Source of the DNA: Aurantibacter_A sp039941195
Lineage (GTDB): Bacteria; Bacteroidota; Bacteroidia; Flavobacteriales; Flavobacteriaceae
Direction: 5' to 3'
Assembly (NCBI RefSeq): GCF_039941195.1
Contig: NZ_JBDVFA010000027.1
Span: forward strand, 24,822-88,821
DNA length: 64,000 nucleotides
In this document: positions 44,034-52,515 of the stretch, piece after piece
How the letters are laid out: every line of letters begins with the position of its first letter
Position numbering within the stretch: position 1 is the first letter of the stretch
The notes under the pieces: generated by a model
What the model was told of the DNA's origin: nothing
The model's database searches: none
Seen by the model: the letters and a program-made list of their open reading frames with translations, nothing else
Translations under genes and position numbers: made by a program

Positions 44034-44594
44034 ATGAGTAAACTAAAAGTTAAAGAGAAAATCCTGACTGCTGCGTCGGAGTTGTTTTATTTTGATGGGT
44101 ATAATCAGACAGGAGTTAATAAGATTTTAGAAAAGGCTCAGGTTTCAAAAGATAGTATGTATAGGCATTTTGGTTCTAAAGAAGCAATTGCAGTAGCTTA
44201 CTTAGAGAAAAAGCAGAAAACATTGATGATAGATCTGAATGAGAAACTATCTAGCCATAAATCTGGACCTGAAAAAGTGTTGGGTTTGTTCGATTATTTG
44301 ATTGAATGGCTTGGTGAAGTTGATTACAGGGGATGCGGATTTCAAAATATTATTACAGACATACCCAATGACCAAGACGCTATTAAAGAGGCAGTTCGTA
44401 ATTCTAAAAATGAAGTCCATGAGTTTGTTTACAAGCAACTTAAAAATTCAACTCAAATGAAAGTCACAGCCAAAGAATCCAGTGAGGAAGTTATGGTACT
44501 TATTGAAGGTGCCTTAATATTATCTCAAATTCAAAAAGATACCTGGCCAATTGTTGCGGCTAAAAAGGCCTGTGTGAAAGTTTTGGAAAAATAA
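44034..44594 (+). CDS. TetR/AcrR-family transcriptional regulator
   Basis: The 186-residue protein has an N-terminal TetR DNA-binding domain (KEKILTAASELFYFDGYNQTGVNKILEKA, recognition region VSKDSMYRHFGSKEAI near residues 30-50) and a helical ligand domain with a cysteine in YRGCGFQNI, typical of the NemR/YxaF group that often senses electrophiles. An in-frame ATG six codons earlier (44016) is very near the operator, so 44034 is preferred. No efflux or reductase gene is next to it, so its target besides itself is unknown. It converges on the PL7 gene. Confidence 0.85.
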   Translation: MSKLKVKEKILTAASELFYFDGYNQTGVNKILEKAQVSKDSMYRHFGSKEAIAVAYLEKKQKTLMIDLNEKLSSHKSGPEKVLGLFDYLIEWLGEVDYRGCGFQNIITDIPNDQDAIKEAVRNSKNEVHEFVYKQLKNSTQMKVTAKESSEEVMVLIEGALILSQIQKDTWPIVAAKKACVKVLEK

Positions 44595-44651
44595 CTACTT
44601 GTAGTAAGTAAAAAAGCTACAATAGTAATCTATAGAATTTTTGAATTGCCT

Positions 44652-45725
44652 TTATTCTACCGTTGGTGCAGTACTTGGACCAACTGTTGCATCCTTAAAC
44701 CAAACTTCTGCGTAACAGCCATTTGCGTATTGTTTAGCAATATCACCACCGTAAGTTTCGGATCCAGTGCTCCACACTATATTGTCTTCTGGTTTTTTGC
44801 CATTTGTTTGATTATAAGCGCCTTGTTTAAAATACTGTATTTCACCAGCATATGCTGTATCTATTTCTGTGCCATCGCGGCCTATAGAGGCATATAGGTT
44901 CCAAATTTGTTCAGGAATATCTGCTTTGGTTGCGAAATCTGATTTTAATAGGTTTTTCGTGAATTTTACTGTCTCATGTCCTTCACTAGTAAAAGTAAGA
45001 TACATTATTCCTTTATGTACATTTACTTCATAACTGAATTCTTCTCCAATTTCAATTCCATCTTCTGGTTCTTCTGGGTAGGAAGTTGGACTTTTTCCAA
45101 CAACAGACATGTCATAGCCCCAAACTGCAGATGAATAATCCCATCTTTTTGAATTATCACCTGCTGTATTAATTTCATAATTCCAAAATACGGAACCCTT
45201 CTTATGGCCAGGGAATTTTTTATAAAAGATTTTCAAGGGTTCATTTTCGTTTCCTTCGTCACTATGTATTTGACCAACAACCACAGAATATGAAGCTGCA
45301 ACTCTTGCATCGGCCGAGGTAGAAACATGCATTACTTTTAGCGTTCCAGTTAACTTTCCACCAACTTCAGGTATCCAATGTTCTTTTTGTCCCAGTTCTG
45401 TTCTGGTATTACTTGAAGTACGTGATGTAATACCAGAATTAGGTGTTTTATAAACTACCCAATCTGTTTTACCATCAGTATCGACATAAAAGAAATCATC
45501 TTTTTTATATTTTACTAGTTTATCTGTTTTAGTGCCGTCACCTAAAAGAATTTTCCATTGTTCCATAAACGAAATAACATCGCTAGGATACTTCGTTGCA
45601 AGAGTGTCGTTTTCTATGGACTTTTCAGTTGATTTTTTTTCTGTATTAAAACAACTACTTAGTGTTAGCGAAAGACCAACTAATACTAAAGTAGCTACTA
45701 GGATTGGACGATATTTAATGGTCAT
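44652..45725 (-). CDS. Polysaccharide lyase family 7 (alginate lyase-like) lipoprotein
   Basis: The 357-residue protein has a lipoprotein signal (lipobox SSC, Cys25), then a PL7 jelly-roll domain with the three family motifs: RTEL at 108-111 (followed by GQ rather than the common R), GQIH at 151-154 and YFKQGAYNQ at 298-306. PL7 enzymes cut alginate by beta-elimination, with Gln and His of QIH and Tyr of the last motif in catalysis. All of these are present. It is a single gene with no SusC/SusD pair or other lyase nearby. Lipid anchoring suggests cell-surface or periplasmic action. Confidence 0.9.
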   Translation of the reverse strand: MTIKYRPILVATLVLVGLSLTLSSCFNTEKKSTEKSIENDTLATKYPSDVISFMEQWKILLGDGTKTDKLVKYKKDDFFYVDTDGKTDWVVYKTPNSGITSRTSSNTRTELGQKEHWIPEVGGKLTGTLKVMHVSTSADARVAASYSVVVGQIHSDEGNENEPLKIFYKKFPGHKKGSVFWNYEINTAGDNSKRWDYSSAVWGYDMSVVGKSPTSYPEEPEDGIEIGEEFSYEVNVHKGIMYLTFTSEGHETVKFTKNLLKSDFATKADIPEQIWNLYASIGRDGTEIDTAYAGEIQYFKQGAYNQTNGKKPEDNIVWSTGSETYGGDIAKQYANGCYAEVWFKDATVGPSTAPTVE

Positions 45726-45790
45726 TTTGAGGTGTTTATGTTTATAATTAGCTGCAATGTAAACATTCTATACTAGATGATTTTATATCT

Positions 45791-45835
45791 AAAAAAAAAT
45801 CATCGTATAAAAATGTTACTTTCTATACGATGATT
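45791..45835 (-). terminator. Intrinsic terminator of the arsenic operon
   Basis: AATCATCGTATA (45798-45809) pairs with TATACGATGATT (45824-45835). On the minus strand the stem is followed by an unbroken T run. It lies 20 nt after the acr3 stop. Confidence 0.9.
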
Positions 45836-45854
45836 ACTATAAAGATATTAGTTT

Positions 45855-46901
45855 TTATGCGATTGCCTTGTTGTAGTATTTTTTGCGTAGCCAGAATGAT
45901 ACGCGCACTAATAAAATTAAGGCAGGTACCTCAACCAAGGGCCCAATTACCCCTGCAAATGCTTGTCCCGAATTTAGACCAAATACGGCAATTGCCACAG
46001 CAATAGCCAATTCAAAATTGTTTCCTGCTGCCGTAAAAGCTACGGCTGCTGTTTTATCATATGCTGCTCCCATGGCTTTGGTAAAGAAAAAGCCAATAAT
46101 AAACATGAGACTGAAATAGATGAGTAAAGGAACAGCAATAATTAATACATCCATAGGTATTTCCACTATTAATTCTCCTTTCAGTGAGAACATAACAACA
46201 ATTGTAAATAATAATGCGATTAATGTTAATGGTGAAATCGTTGGAATGAATTTTTTAGTATACCATTCTTCTCCTTTAAGTTTTACTAAAATTAATCGAC
46301 TTAGAATGCCTAGTAAGAATGGAATTCCTAAATAGATTGCTACACTTTCTGCAATTGTTCCTATTGATATATCTACGATAGCTCCTTCAAACCCAAAGTA
46401 GGGAGGAAGTACTGTTATAAATAACCATGCATAAAAACTGTAGGCAAATACTTGAAAAATACTATTTAAGGCAACTAATCCTGCTCCGTATTCACTGCTT
46501 CCTTCTGCTAGGTCGTTCCATACCAATACCATGGCAATGCAACGTGCTAGGCCTATTAAAATTAACCCAACCATATATTCGGGATAATCGCGTAAAAAAG
46601 TAATTGCCAAAATAAACATTAGAACGGGACCAATAACCCAATTTAGTAACAGAGAAATTGAAAGTATTTTAGTGTTTTTGAAAACTTTAGGTAAGAGCGC
46701 ATAGTTAACTTTTGCTAAGGGAGGATACATCATTACTATTAATCCAATAGCGATAGGAATGTTAGTGCTACCACTACTAAACGAATTTATTAGATTTGGA
46801 ATCGTTGGAATAAAGTAACCAAGTACTACACCAATAGCCATGGCTACAAAAATCCATAGGGTGAGGTTTTTATCCAGAAAACTGAGTTTTTTTATTGCCA
46901 T
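45855..46901 (-). CDS. acr3: ACR3-family arsenite efflux transporter
   Basis: The 348-residue protein has about ten membrane helices (MAIKKLSFLDKNLTLWIF start). The conserved substrate cysteine occurs in LIGLARCIAMVLVWNDLA and a conserved glutamate in AAGNNFELAIAVAIAVFG, both diagnostic of Acr3. It exports arsenite using the proton motive force. The open frame extends 55 residues upstream into the arsenate reductase gene in another frame; the start at 46901 leaves a 1-bp gap to that gene and fits the family N terminus. It is the last gene of arsR-DUF6428-arsC-acr3. Confidence 0.93.
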   Translation of the reverse strand: MAIKKLSFLDKNLTLWIFVAMAIGVVLGYFIPTIPNLINSFSSGSTNIPIAIGLIVMMYPPLAKVNYALLPKVFKNTKILSISLLLNWVIGPVLMFILAITFLRDYPEYMVGLILIGLARCIAMVLVWNDLAEGSSEYGAGLVALNSIFQVFAYSFYAWLFITVLPPYFGFEGAIVDISIGTIAESVAIYLGIPFLLGILSRLILVKLKGEEWYTKKFIPTISPLTLIALLFTIVVMFSLKGELIVEIPMDVLIIAVPLLIYFSLMFIIGFFFTKAMGAAYDKTAAVAFTAAGNNFELAIAVAIAVFGLNSGQAFAGVIGPLVEVPALILLVRVSFWLRKKYYNKAIA

Positions 46902-46902
46902 T

Positions 46903-47535
46903 TTATAAACTAATTTGAGAGAAAACGAAGAATAATTCAGTTGCAATTTGAATGCTTCGCTCATTATATTTTTCTGCTTGCTGTGGAGTATTGTCAAATG
47001 CTTTAGGATCTTCAAAAGTGATTGGAATTCGCTTTTCTGCTCCCGCAATAAAAGGACAACCACCATCAGCTTGCGAGCAAGTCATTATAGCGGCAAATTC
47101 GGATTTTGGATTAAATTCGTCATCTAGTTTTTTAGAGAATCCGATAATGGGATGTTCGTTTTCAGCATATTTAATACTGTAAATTGGATTTTGATCTTCC
47201 GATATTTTCCTAATCCGAAAACCTGAATTTTGCAATGTTTCTGCAGCCATTGGAAAAAGAGCTGTTGCCTCCGTTCCACCAGAGTAGCATGTTACATTGT
47301 TCACTTTAAAATGATTTGCCATGGTTTGTGCCCAAACTTGTGATAAGTGACTTCTTCGCGAATTGTGCGTACATATAAAGTTGATTCTTATTTCCTTATT
47401 TTTACTTGCTTTAGATTGAATAAAATCTATTAATGGTTTTAATACAGCTTTGCGTTCTACTGAAATATTTTCAGGCTTTAATTCCTGAATTAATGCTGAT
47501 ATTCCAGTGAATAAGCTTGATTCTGTTCTAGTCAT
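46903..47535 (-). CDS. Arsenate reductase, low-molecular-weight phosphatase type
   Basis: The 210-residue protein has a phosphatase P-loop FICTHNSRRSHLSQ (C-x5-R, nucleophile Cys near residue 54) and the later cysteine pair MTCSQADGGCPF (about 150-161) that corresponds to the redox-relay cysteines of thioredoxin-coupled arsenate reductases. It reduces arsenate to arsenite for export by Acr3. It carries about 45 extra N-terminal residues compared with classical ArsC, usual in Bacteroidota. It is third in the operon, 23 bp after the DUF6428 gene. Confidence 0.88.
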   Translation of the reverse strand: MTRTESSLFTGISALIQELKPENISVERKAVLKPLIDFIQSKASKNKEIRINFICTHNSRRSHLSQVWAQTMANHFKVNNVTCYSGGTEATALFPMAAETLQNSGFRIRKISEDQNPIYSIKYAENEHPIIGFSKKLDDEFNPKSEFAAIMTCSQADGGCPFIAGAEKRIPITFEDPKAFDNTPQQAEKYNERSIQIATELFFVFSQISL

Positions 47536-47558
47536 TTTTATAATATTCTAAAGATTAA

Positions 47559-48026
47559 TTAGCAACAACCGCCACCAGGAGTACAACTTGTTTCATTACT
47601 TAAATCAGCAAATTTTAATTTTGGCTTTTCAGCTGGTACACCGCACTGATCTTTAGCTAAGCAATCTGTTTGTTTTGTAGTTAAGAGAAAATGAGTACCA
47701 TCAAAATCAAGGCCGAATTTTCCAATAGTATCTTCTTGGTATTCTACTTCAATTTCTAAATCTGTTATTCCTAAAACTTTTTCTGAAAGTTCAATAATAT
47801 GAACTAATTTTTCTGGATGTAAGCGATGATCATAATCATTTGCATTCCACAGTTGAAAGTTTACCACTTCTTCATTTCTTACGGTACCGCCACAATCAAT
47901 AAAATGTTTTGTGATTTTACCAACTTCGGTTACATGAAAATGGTTAGGTACTAATTCTCCGTTTGGTAATTGAAATGAAATTGTGTCTAATTGACTTAGT
48001 TTGCTTTTTATTTCTGATAATTTCAT
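47559..48026 (-). CDS. DUF6428 family protein of the arsenic operon
   Basis: The 155-residue protein matches DUF6428, a family seen with ars genes in Bacteroidota: PNHFHVTEVGKITKHFIDCGG near residues 26-46, NFQLWNANDYDHRLHPEKL, and a C-terminal cysteine-rich stretch with TDCLAKDQCGVP and the final SCTPGGGCC. The terminal vicinal cysteines could bind arsenite. The function is not established; an arsenic chaperone or sensor is inferred from position and cysteines. It lies between arsR (49-bp gap) and arsC. Confidence 0.8.
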   Translation of the reverse strand: MKLSEIKSKLSQLDTISFQLPNGELVPNHFHVTEVGKITKHFIDCGGTVRNEEVVNFQLWNANDYDHRLHPEKLVHIIELSEKVLGITDLEIEVEYQEDTIGKFGLDFDGTHFLLTTKQTDCLAKDQCGVPAEKPKLKFADLSNETSCTPGGGCC

Positions 48027-48075
48027 AATTGTATTTGTTTATTGCGATTATGCGATTAATGTTGTAAAATTTTTT

Positions 48076-48408
48076 TTAACAGCAATTGGATTTGTTAGAA
48101 ATATCCTGATTTAAAAATTCAGACATGGTTTCTTTCATTGCTCTCCAATTCTTTGTGTCGATACAGTAACAAACACTTGTACCTTCAACATTGCCTTTTA
48201 TAAGGCCTAAATTTTTCAACTCTTTTAAATGTTGTGATATTGTGGGTTGGGCAAGTCCTATTTCATTCACCAAATCACCACAAACACAATTATCTAGTTT
48301 AAATAAGTGTTGCAAAATAGCAACACGTGCCGGATGCCCAAATACTTTTGCAAACAAGGATATCTTGTTTTGCTGGTCTGTAAACATTTCAGTTTTTGCT
48401 AAACCCAT
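48076..48408 (-). CDS. arsR: ArsR/SmtB-family arsenic-responsive repressor
   Basis: The 110-residue winged-helix protein has the arsenic-sensing CVCGDLV motif at the start of the alpha-3 region (LDNCVCGDLV, near residues 38-47) and the recognition helix QPTISQHLKELKNLGLI (about 55-71), plus CYCID and a terminal NCC. Arsenite binding to the cysteines releases it from DNA. It is the first gene of the operon, with a promoter and an inverted-repeat operator immediately upstream, indicating autoregulation. Confidence 0.93.
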   Translation of the reverse strand: MGLAKTEMFTDQQNKISLFAKVFGHPARVAILQHLFKLDNCVCGDLVNEIGLAQPTISQHLKELKNLGLIKGNVEGTSVCYCIDTKNWRAMKETMSEFLNQDISNKSNCC

Positions 48409-48431
48409 ATTAGTTTAATATGTTCATTGCA

Positions 48432-48447
48432 ATATTACGATTAATAT
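48432..48447 (-). promoter_or_regulatory. Candidate ArsR operator
   Basis: ATATTA-CGAT-TAATAT (arms 48432-48437 and 48442-48447) lies between the -7 box and the arsR start, where a bound repressor would block transcription. ArsR/SmtB sites are typically AT-rich inverted repeats of this kind. Confidence 0.6.
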
Positions 48448-48457
48448 AACCAAGTAC

Positions 48458-48465
48458 CAAATTTA
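48458..48465 (-). promoter_or_regulatory. Promoter (-7 box) of the arsenic operon
   Basis: On the minus strand TAAATTTG matches TAnnTTTG exactly, 49 nt before the arsR ATG and 10 bp upstream of the inverted-repeat operator. Confidence 0.6.
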
Positions 48466-48551
48466 TTTATTGTGATAATGAAATAATTAAATGAAAAGCA
48501 TTTAAAATATGGTCGTTTACAACCTTAACATTTCAAGGGTTTGCAGTTCTT

Positions 48552-49397
48552 TTATTTAACCAGCAAGGTTTTTAATCCATTTTCAAGTTCGTAAACAGAT
48601 TTAACTTCTATAGGGCTTAAGGCTTTATCAAAAACTGAAAGTTCATCCATTAAGCCAACATAACTAAGACCTAACATAATTTTTGCATTTTTCACTTCCC
48701 AAGTAAAGGGGTCATTAACATCTTTTACAGATCCTTGTAACTGACCGTCAAGATATAATTTAACAACAGATTTATTCGTGTTTATTTCTGAATAGGCAAT
48801 AACAATATGCGTCCATTTTTCACTTTTAAATGGGGGGTTGTGAACCGTAACTGTTCGTTGTTGAACTTTAGTATCATCATTTTTATTTTCAGGATTCCAT
48901 ACATCTAAATCTCCTAAAACACCTAATCTAAATGTTCTAGGGGAGTCTTTCGTGAAATCTACCCATAATGCAGCATCATTATATCTTACATCTGTAATAT
49001 TAATTGGGTCGCAAAAACCGGGTTCTAAATCTTTTGCAGGGTCTAGTTGTAGCCAAAAGGAAACTGTGCCACTCCATGAATTAGGACTATATCCTACATT
49101 CTTCGTTGCCTTATAAAATATGGCCGATGTGTTTTTCTTTTTAAAATGTAATGCATCTCCTGTAAGCCCTTTTCCTTTAGCCAAAACTACATCTGGATTG
49201 TGAAGGCCTGGTTTTGCAGAAGCTGATTTTTCGTAGTTTTCGGCAGTGTAAATTTGTGCGTCACCAACAGCTATATTAGCGTTGGTATTTCCGTCAAACG
49301 AGCTATAAAATAGCACGTGATCTATTAATTTTTCATCTTGAGAAAACAAAATACTTGTTGCGAAAAAAAATAGGAATCCAACTTTTAATGACGACAT
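48552..49397 (-). CDS. Secreted LamG (concanavalin-like) domain protein
   Basis: The 281-residue protein has a signal peptide (cleavage after LFSQ, about residue 20) and one LamG/pentraxin-like jelly roll: LHFKKKNTSAIFYKATKNVG, SWSGTVSFWLQLDP, EKWTHIVIAYSEINTNKSVVKLYLDG (split), and GLSYVGLMDELSVFDKALS at the end. The closing block resembles that of the LamG inserts in the PSD1 proteins. It probably binds a glycan or coats the surface; no catalytic domain is attached. It stands alone, so no pathway can be named. Confidence 0.8.
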   Translation of the reverse strand: MSSLKVGFLFFFATSILFSQDEKLIDHVLFYSSFDGNTNANIAVGDAQIYTAENYEKSASAKPGLHNPDVVLAKGKGLTGDALHFKKKNTSAIFYKATKNVGYSPNSWSGTVSFWLQLDPAKDLEPGFCDPINITDVRYNDAALWVDFTKDSPRTFRLGVLGDLDVWNPENKNDDTKVQQRTVTVHNPPFKSEKWTHIVIAYSEINTNKSVVKLYLDGQLQGSVKDVNDPFTWEVKNAKIMLGLSYVGLMDELSVFDKALSPIEVKSVYELENGLKTLLVK

Positions 49398-49560
49398 GTT
49401 TTTTTAAATTTTTAGCTTGGTCGGATATTATTTAAAAGCTTACAAAGGTTCATTTCTTTTTTAGTGTTTGGAACTATAGTTAATCAGAAAGGTTAAAATC
49501 TGTTTATAATGTATATTTAAGTGAAATCTGTTCGTTGTAAATAATAGTTCAATTTGGTTA

Positions 49561-50073
49561 TTAATCTTGATATGCTCCTGATGAATAGGTTAATTCATAA
49601 CTGTGAGTGTATATTTCAAATACAATTCCGAAAGGGTCCTCTACATAAACCATTTTGTAAGGCTTTTCATTTGGATAATATTCTCGAATAGGCATGCGCT
49701 GCTTTCCTCCGTTTTCAACTATTTTGTTTGTTAGATTTTTAATATCTGGATCTTGTACGCAAAAATGAAAAAGTCCCGTATTGAATGGATTAAATTCTGG
49801 CTTCTCTTTTATACCATGTGGAAAAGAAAATAGTTCAATACCAATACCATCTGATGTAGACATATGAGCAATTTCAAAATACTCCCACGCTTCTCCAAAA
49901 ACATCAATACACATTTGCCCAATAGCGGTATCGCTCTCTTTATAGACTTTTGATGGTTTCATTATTACGTACCAACCCATAACTTTTTCATAGAAACTAA
50001 CAGCTTTATGTATATCTGGTACTGTAATTCCAATATGTGAAAATGATCTGGGGTAATTTTCAGTATTTCTCAT
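49561..50073 (-). CDS. VOC (glyoxalase/dioxygenase-like) family protein
   Basis: The 170-residue protein has the vicinal-oxygen-chelate fold: FSHIGITVPDIHKAVSFYEKV near residues 10-30 (metal His13), GIGIELFSFPHG and NTGLFHFCVQDPDI in the middle (second His), and YVEDPFGIVFEIYTHS with the terminal Glu ligand near 150. A dioxygenase or glyoxalase-type metal enzyme is expected; the substrate is unknown. It diverges from an HxlR regulator gene 121 bp away, which probably controls it. Confidence 0.85.
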   Translation of the reverse strand: MRNTENYPRSFSHIGITVPDIHKAVSFYEKVMGWYVIMKPSKVYKESDTAIGQMCIDVFGEAWEYFEIAHMSTSDGIGIELFSFPHGIKEKPEFNPFNTGLFHFCVQDPDIKNLTNKIVENGGKQRMPIREYYPNEKPYKMVYVEDPFGIVFEIYTHSYELTYSSGAYQD

Positions 50074-50123
50074 AAAATTTTATTTAAAATTCAAAATTAT
50101 TCTAATTTAGCTATATGGGCAAT

Positions 50124-50147
50124 AACTAACCAAAAAGTAGTATAGTT
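50124..50147. promoter_or_regulatory. Candidate HxlR operator in the divergent VOC/HxlR gap
   Basis: AACTA (50124-50128) and TAGTT (50143-50147) form an interrupted inverted repeat around an A-rich centre, in the 121-bp gap between the two divergent genes. The arms are short, so this is only a candidate. Confidence 0.3.
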
Positions 50148-50194
50148 ACCTAAAGGAGTAAAATATTGATTAATAATTATTTATATTTTAAATT

Positions 50195-50506
50195 TTGATT
50201 AAAAATAATAGTTGTCCGTTAAATTATACAATGAGTTTAATAGGTACAAAGTGGAAGCCGTTAATTTTGTTTCATTTATTGGAAGGTGCTATGCGCTCTG
50301 GAATGTTGCAGAAAAAGATTCCTGGTATTTCAAATAAAATGTTCACTCAAACCGTACGAGAGCTTGAAAAAGATGGTCTCTTAACTAGAAAAGTTTTTCC
50401 AGTAGTACCACCTAAGGTAGAGTACAGTTTAAGTTCTAGAGGAAAATCGTTGGAGGTAGTTTTGCGGAGTTTAGATCAATGGGGTTTAGAAGATTTTCAA
50501 AGGTAA
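50195..50506 (+). CDS. HxlR-family transcriptional regulator
   Basis: The 103-residue winged-helix protein has the HxlR signature: conserved Cys7 in CPLNYTMSLIGTKWKPLILFHLL, LQKKIPGISNKMFTQTVRELEKDGLL for the recognition helix, and VPPKVEYSLSSRGKSL for the wing. It appears to start at TTG 50195; the first ATG (50231) would remove the conserved cysteine, which senses electrophiles in this family. Divergent to a VOC gene, it likely responds to an aldehyde or quinone and controls that gene. Confidence 0.85.
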   Translation: MIKNNSCPLNYTMSLIGTKWKPLILFHLLEGAMRSGMLQKKIPGISNKMFTQTVRELEKDGLLTRKVFPVVPPKVEYSLSSRGKSLEVVLRSLDQWGLEDFQR

Positions 50507-50558
50507 TACTATTAGAGAAGTGTTGTCCATATTTAATTTTACCTTTTCAATAACTAAA

Positions 50559-50960
50559 CTATACTTGTTTTTCAGACAAGTTATTTAATACTTGAATAGC
50601 AGTACTTCTATCTTTTTTATGAACAAAAATATGGTCGTGATAATATCCTGCAATCACATTACAGCTAATATTGTTTTTAGTTAATTCAGCAGAAAATAAA
50701 GCCGTTAAGCCTACGGCATCTAATGATGAATGAATAGTAAGTGTAATCCATGACGCTATAAAGTCGTAACTTAAATTTAGTTGGTCTGCTTTACTTTTTT
50801 CAATGATTACGGTTGTTCCTTCCTTTTCTTTGAATTCGCAAATAGTATCTTTTCTATTAACTATAGCTATATCCTCTAACGTAGTAAAAACATATTCTCC
50901 ATCATTTAACTGTGGAGTCATATTTTTTATTAATTCAGAAAGATTTATTTCTCCAGCCAT
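50559..50960 (-). CDS. ACT domain-containing protein
   Basis: The 133-residue protein carries two ACT-like halves; the second, WITLTIHSSLDAVGLTALFSAELTKNNISCNV (split, about residues 70-102), is typical of the small ACT/DUF proteins found next to many bacterial genes. ACT domains bind small ligands such as amino acids. The ligand is unknown. It has no enzyme domain and does not overlap its neighbours; the convergent HxlR gene ends 52 bp away. Confidence 0.75.
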   Translation of the reverse strand: MAGEINLSELIKNMTPQLNDGEYVFTTLEDIAIVNRKDTICEFKEKEGTTVIIEKSKADQLNLSYDFIASWITLTIHSSLDAVGLTALFSAELTKNNISCNVIAGYYHDHIFVHKKDRSTAIQVLNNLSEKQV

Positions 50961-51011
50961 TTGGTTTAATAAATTGTTCCAAAATGTTTCATCTAAATGC
51001 CAGTATACTAT

Positions 51012-52232
51012 TTAAATATTTAATGGAATAGTGAATTTGAATTTACTTCCTTCACCTACAATACTCTCGGCCCAAATGGTACCTTTTAATTTATTAACAA
51101 ACTCTTTACATAGTACTAAACCAAATCCAAAACCTTTTTCTCTTGCTGTTCCCATAGTTGTGTTATTTGATGCAATTTCAAATAGCGAATCAATTTTTTC
51201 TTGATTCATTCCAACTCCATTATCAGAAACAGAAACTTCAATTAAATCGTCTTTTGAAATTACACCGACTGCTATTTCACCATCTATGCGTGTAAATTTT
51301 ATAGCGTTCGAAATTAAATTTCTAAGAACAGTTTTTAGAATATTTTCATCCGTATGTAATTCAGTGTTTATTAAATTATTACTATACAGTTTAATGTTCT
51401 TTGCTTTTGCTATAGATTTTTGATGTGCAATAGTGTCGAGAATAACATCAGCTATTGAAAAATTTGTTGGCCTAACCAGTAACTCCCCAGTTTGTGAACG
51501 CGCCCAATGTAAAAGATTGTCCAATAAAACCAGCGTTTTATTTGCTGTAGTATTTATTAACGAAATTATTTCTTCAGCCTCTTTTCTGTCCGGATCATTC
51601 AAGTCAATCATGTTTGAAAGCGCTTTTACATTGCTAATCGGCCCTCGCAAATCATGCGCTATTATTGAAAATAATTTATCTTTTGTAGCATTAAGTTTTC
51701 GAAAATTGGCTTCGCTTTCAGCTAATGCCATTTCCGCCTTTTTACGTTCTGTAATATCTCGTATTACTCCAACTAAAGACTTCTCGCCATTAGCATTGAT
51801 ATATCGCGACTTTCTTGTAGAAATAATACGCGTATCTTTTCCTTCCAACGTTAGCGTCTCTTCATTTATGTTTTCAATGCCATCGGCTAGCACCTGATTG
51901 TCAATTTTTAAAAAACTTTCCCGTTCGTTAGCAGGTACATTTTCAGCAAGGGTTTTACCAATTATTTCGTTTCTTGGTAAATTAAACATTTTGGAAAAAG
52001 CATTATTAACCATTACTAACTCGCTTTTGTCATTTTTTACAAAAACGGAATCACCCATAGTGTTTAGAAGTGTTTGAGTATATTTTTCACTTTCCTCTAC
52101 CTCATCTTTTACGGTTTGTAACTCTAATTCTTCTTCTTTAGTTAATGAAGTATGTGATAGTAGAAACTCATTTTGCTTTTTTAATTTTGCAATCTGATTT
52201 ATTAGTCCCTGGCGTGATTGTTTAAACTTCAT
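51012..52232 (-). CDS. PAS-domain sensor histidine kinase (soluble)
   Basis: The 406-residue protein has an N-terminal coiled coil (about 10-50), a PAS sensory domain with its PAC end (about 51-165: GDSVFVKNDKSELVMVNNAFSKMF and GVIRDITERKKAE), a HisKA domain with the phosphoacceptor His193 in SIIAHDLRGPIS, and an HATPase domain with LISNAIKFT, DNGVGM and GFGFGLVLCKEFV. There is no membrane segment, so it senses something in the cytoplasm. No response regulator is adjacent, so it is an orphan kinase. The 283-bp upstream gap holds no gene. Confidence 0.9.
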   Translation of the reverse strand: MKFKQSRQGLINQIAKLKKQNEFLLSHTSLTKEEELELQTVKDEVEESEKYTQTLLNTMGDSVFVKNDKSELVMVNNAFSKMFNLPRNEIIGKTLAENVPANERESFLKIDNQVLADGIENINEETLTLEGKDTRIISTRKSRYINANGEKSLVGVIRDITERKKAEMALAESEANFRKLNATKDKLFSIIAHDLRGPISNVKALSNMIDLNDPDRKEAEEIISLINTTANKTLVLLDNLLHWARSQTGELLVRPTNFSIADVILDTIAHQKSIAKAKNIKLYSNNLINTELHTDENILKTVLRNLISNAIKFTRIDGEIAVGVISKDDLIEVSVSDNGVGMNQEKIDSLFEIASNNTTMGTAREKGFGFGLVLCKEFVNKLKGTIWAESIVGEGSKFKFTIPLNI

Positions 52233-52515
52233 TTTATAAAGTTCGGATAATCAGGGGAATAAATGAGTAAATTTATAATTGGGGCTTTATTTTTATGAAT
52301 TTTTTATTTTTTTTCTTAATAAGTTGAATATTATTTAATAATTCGTAGCAAATATTAAATTTAATGGTTATAAAGGCTAATAGGATTACAAATTTTGTAG
52401 GCGTATTCCCTTGGTGTACTGGTTTAAAATGATAGACAATTGAAAAATCGATGTCCTATCAATAGTTTATTAAGGCCTAATGGAGTCTTTCTTTTTAATT
52501 AGAAAGTGTGTATTA

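Noticed and set aside
44652..45725. Alginate utilisation locus around the PL7 gene
   Set aside because: Neighbours are a TetR regulator and arsenic genes; no SusC/SusD or other carbohydrate enzymes.
51433..51897. Long open frame antisense to the histidine kinase gene
   Set aside because: Explained by the codon structure of the kinase gene; no start signal or similarity.
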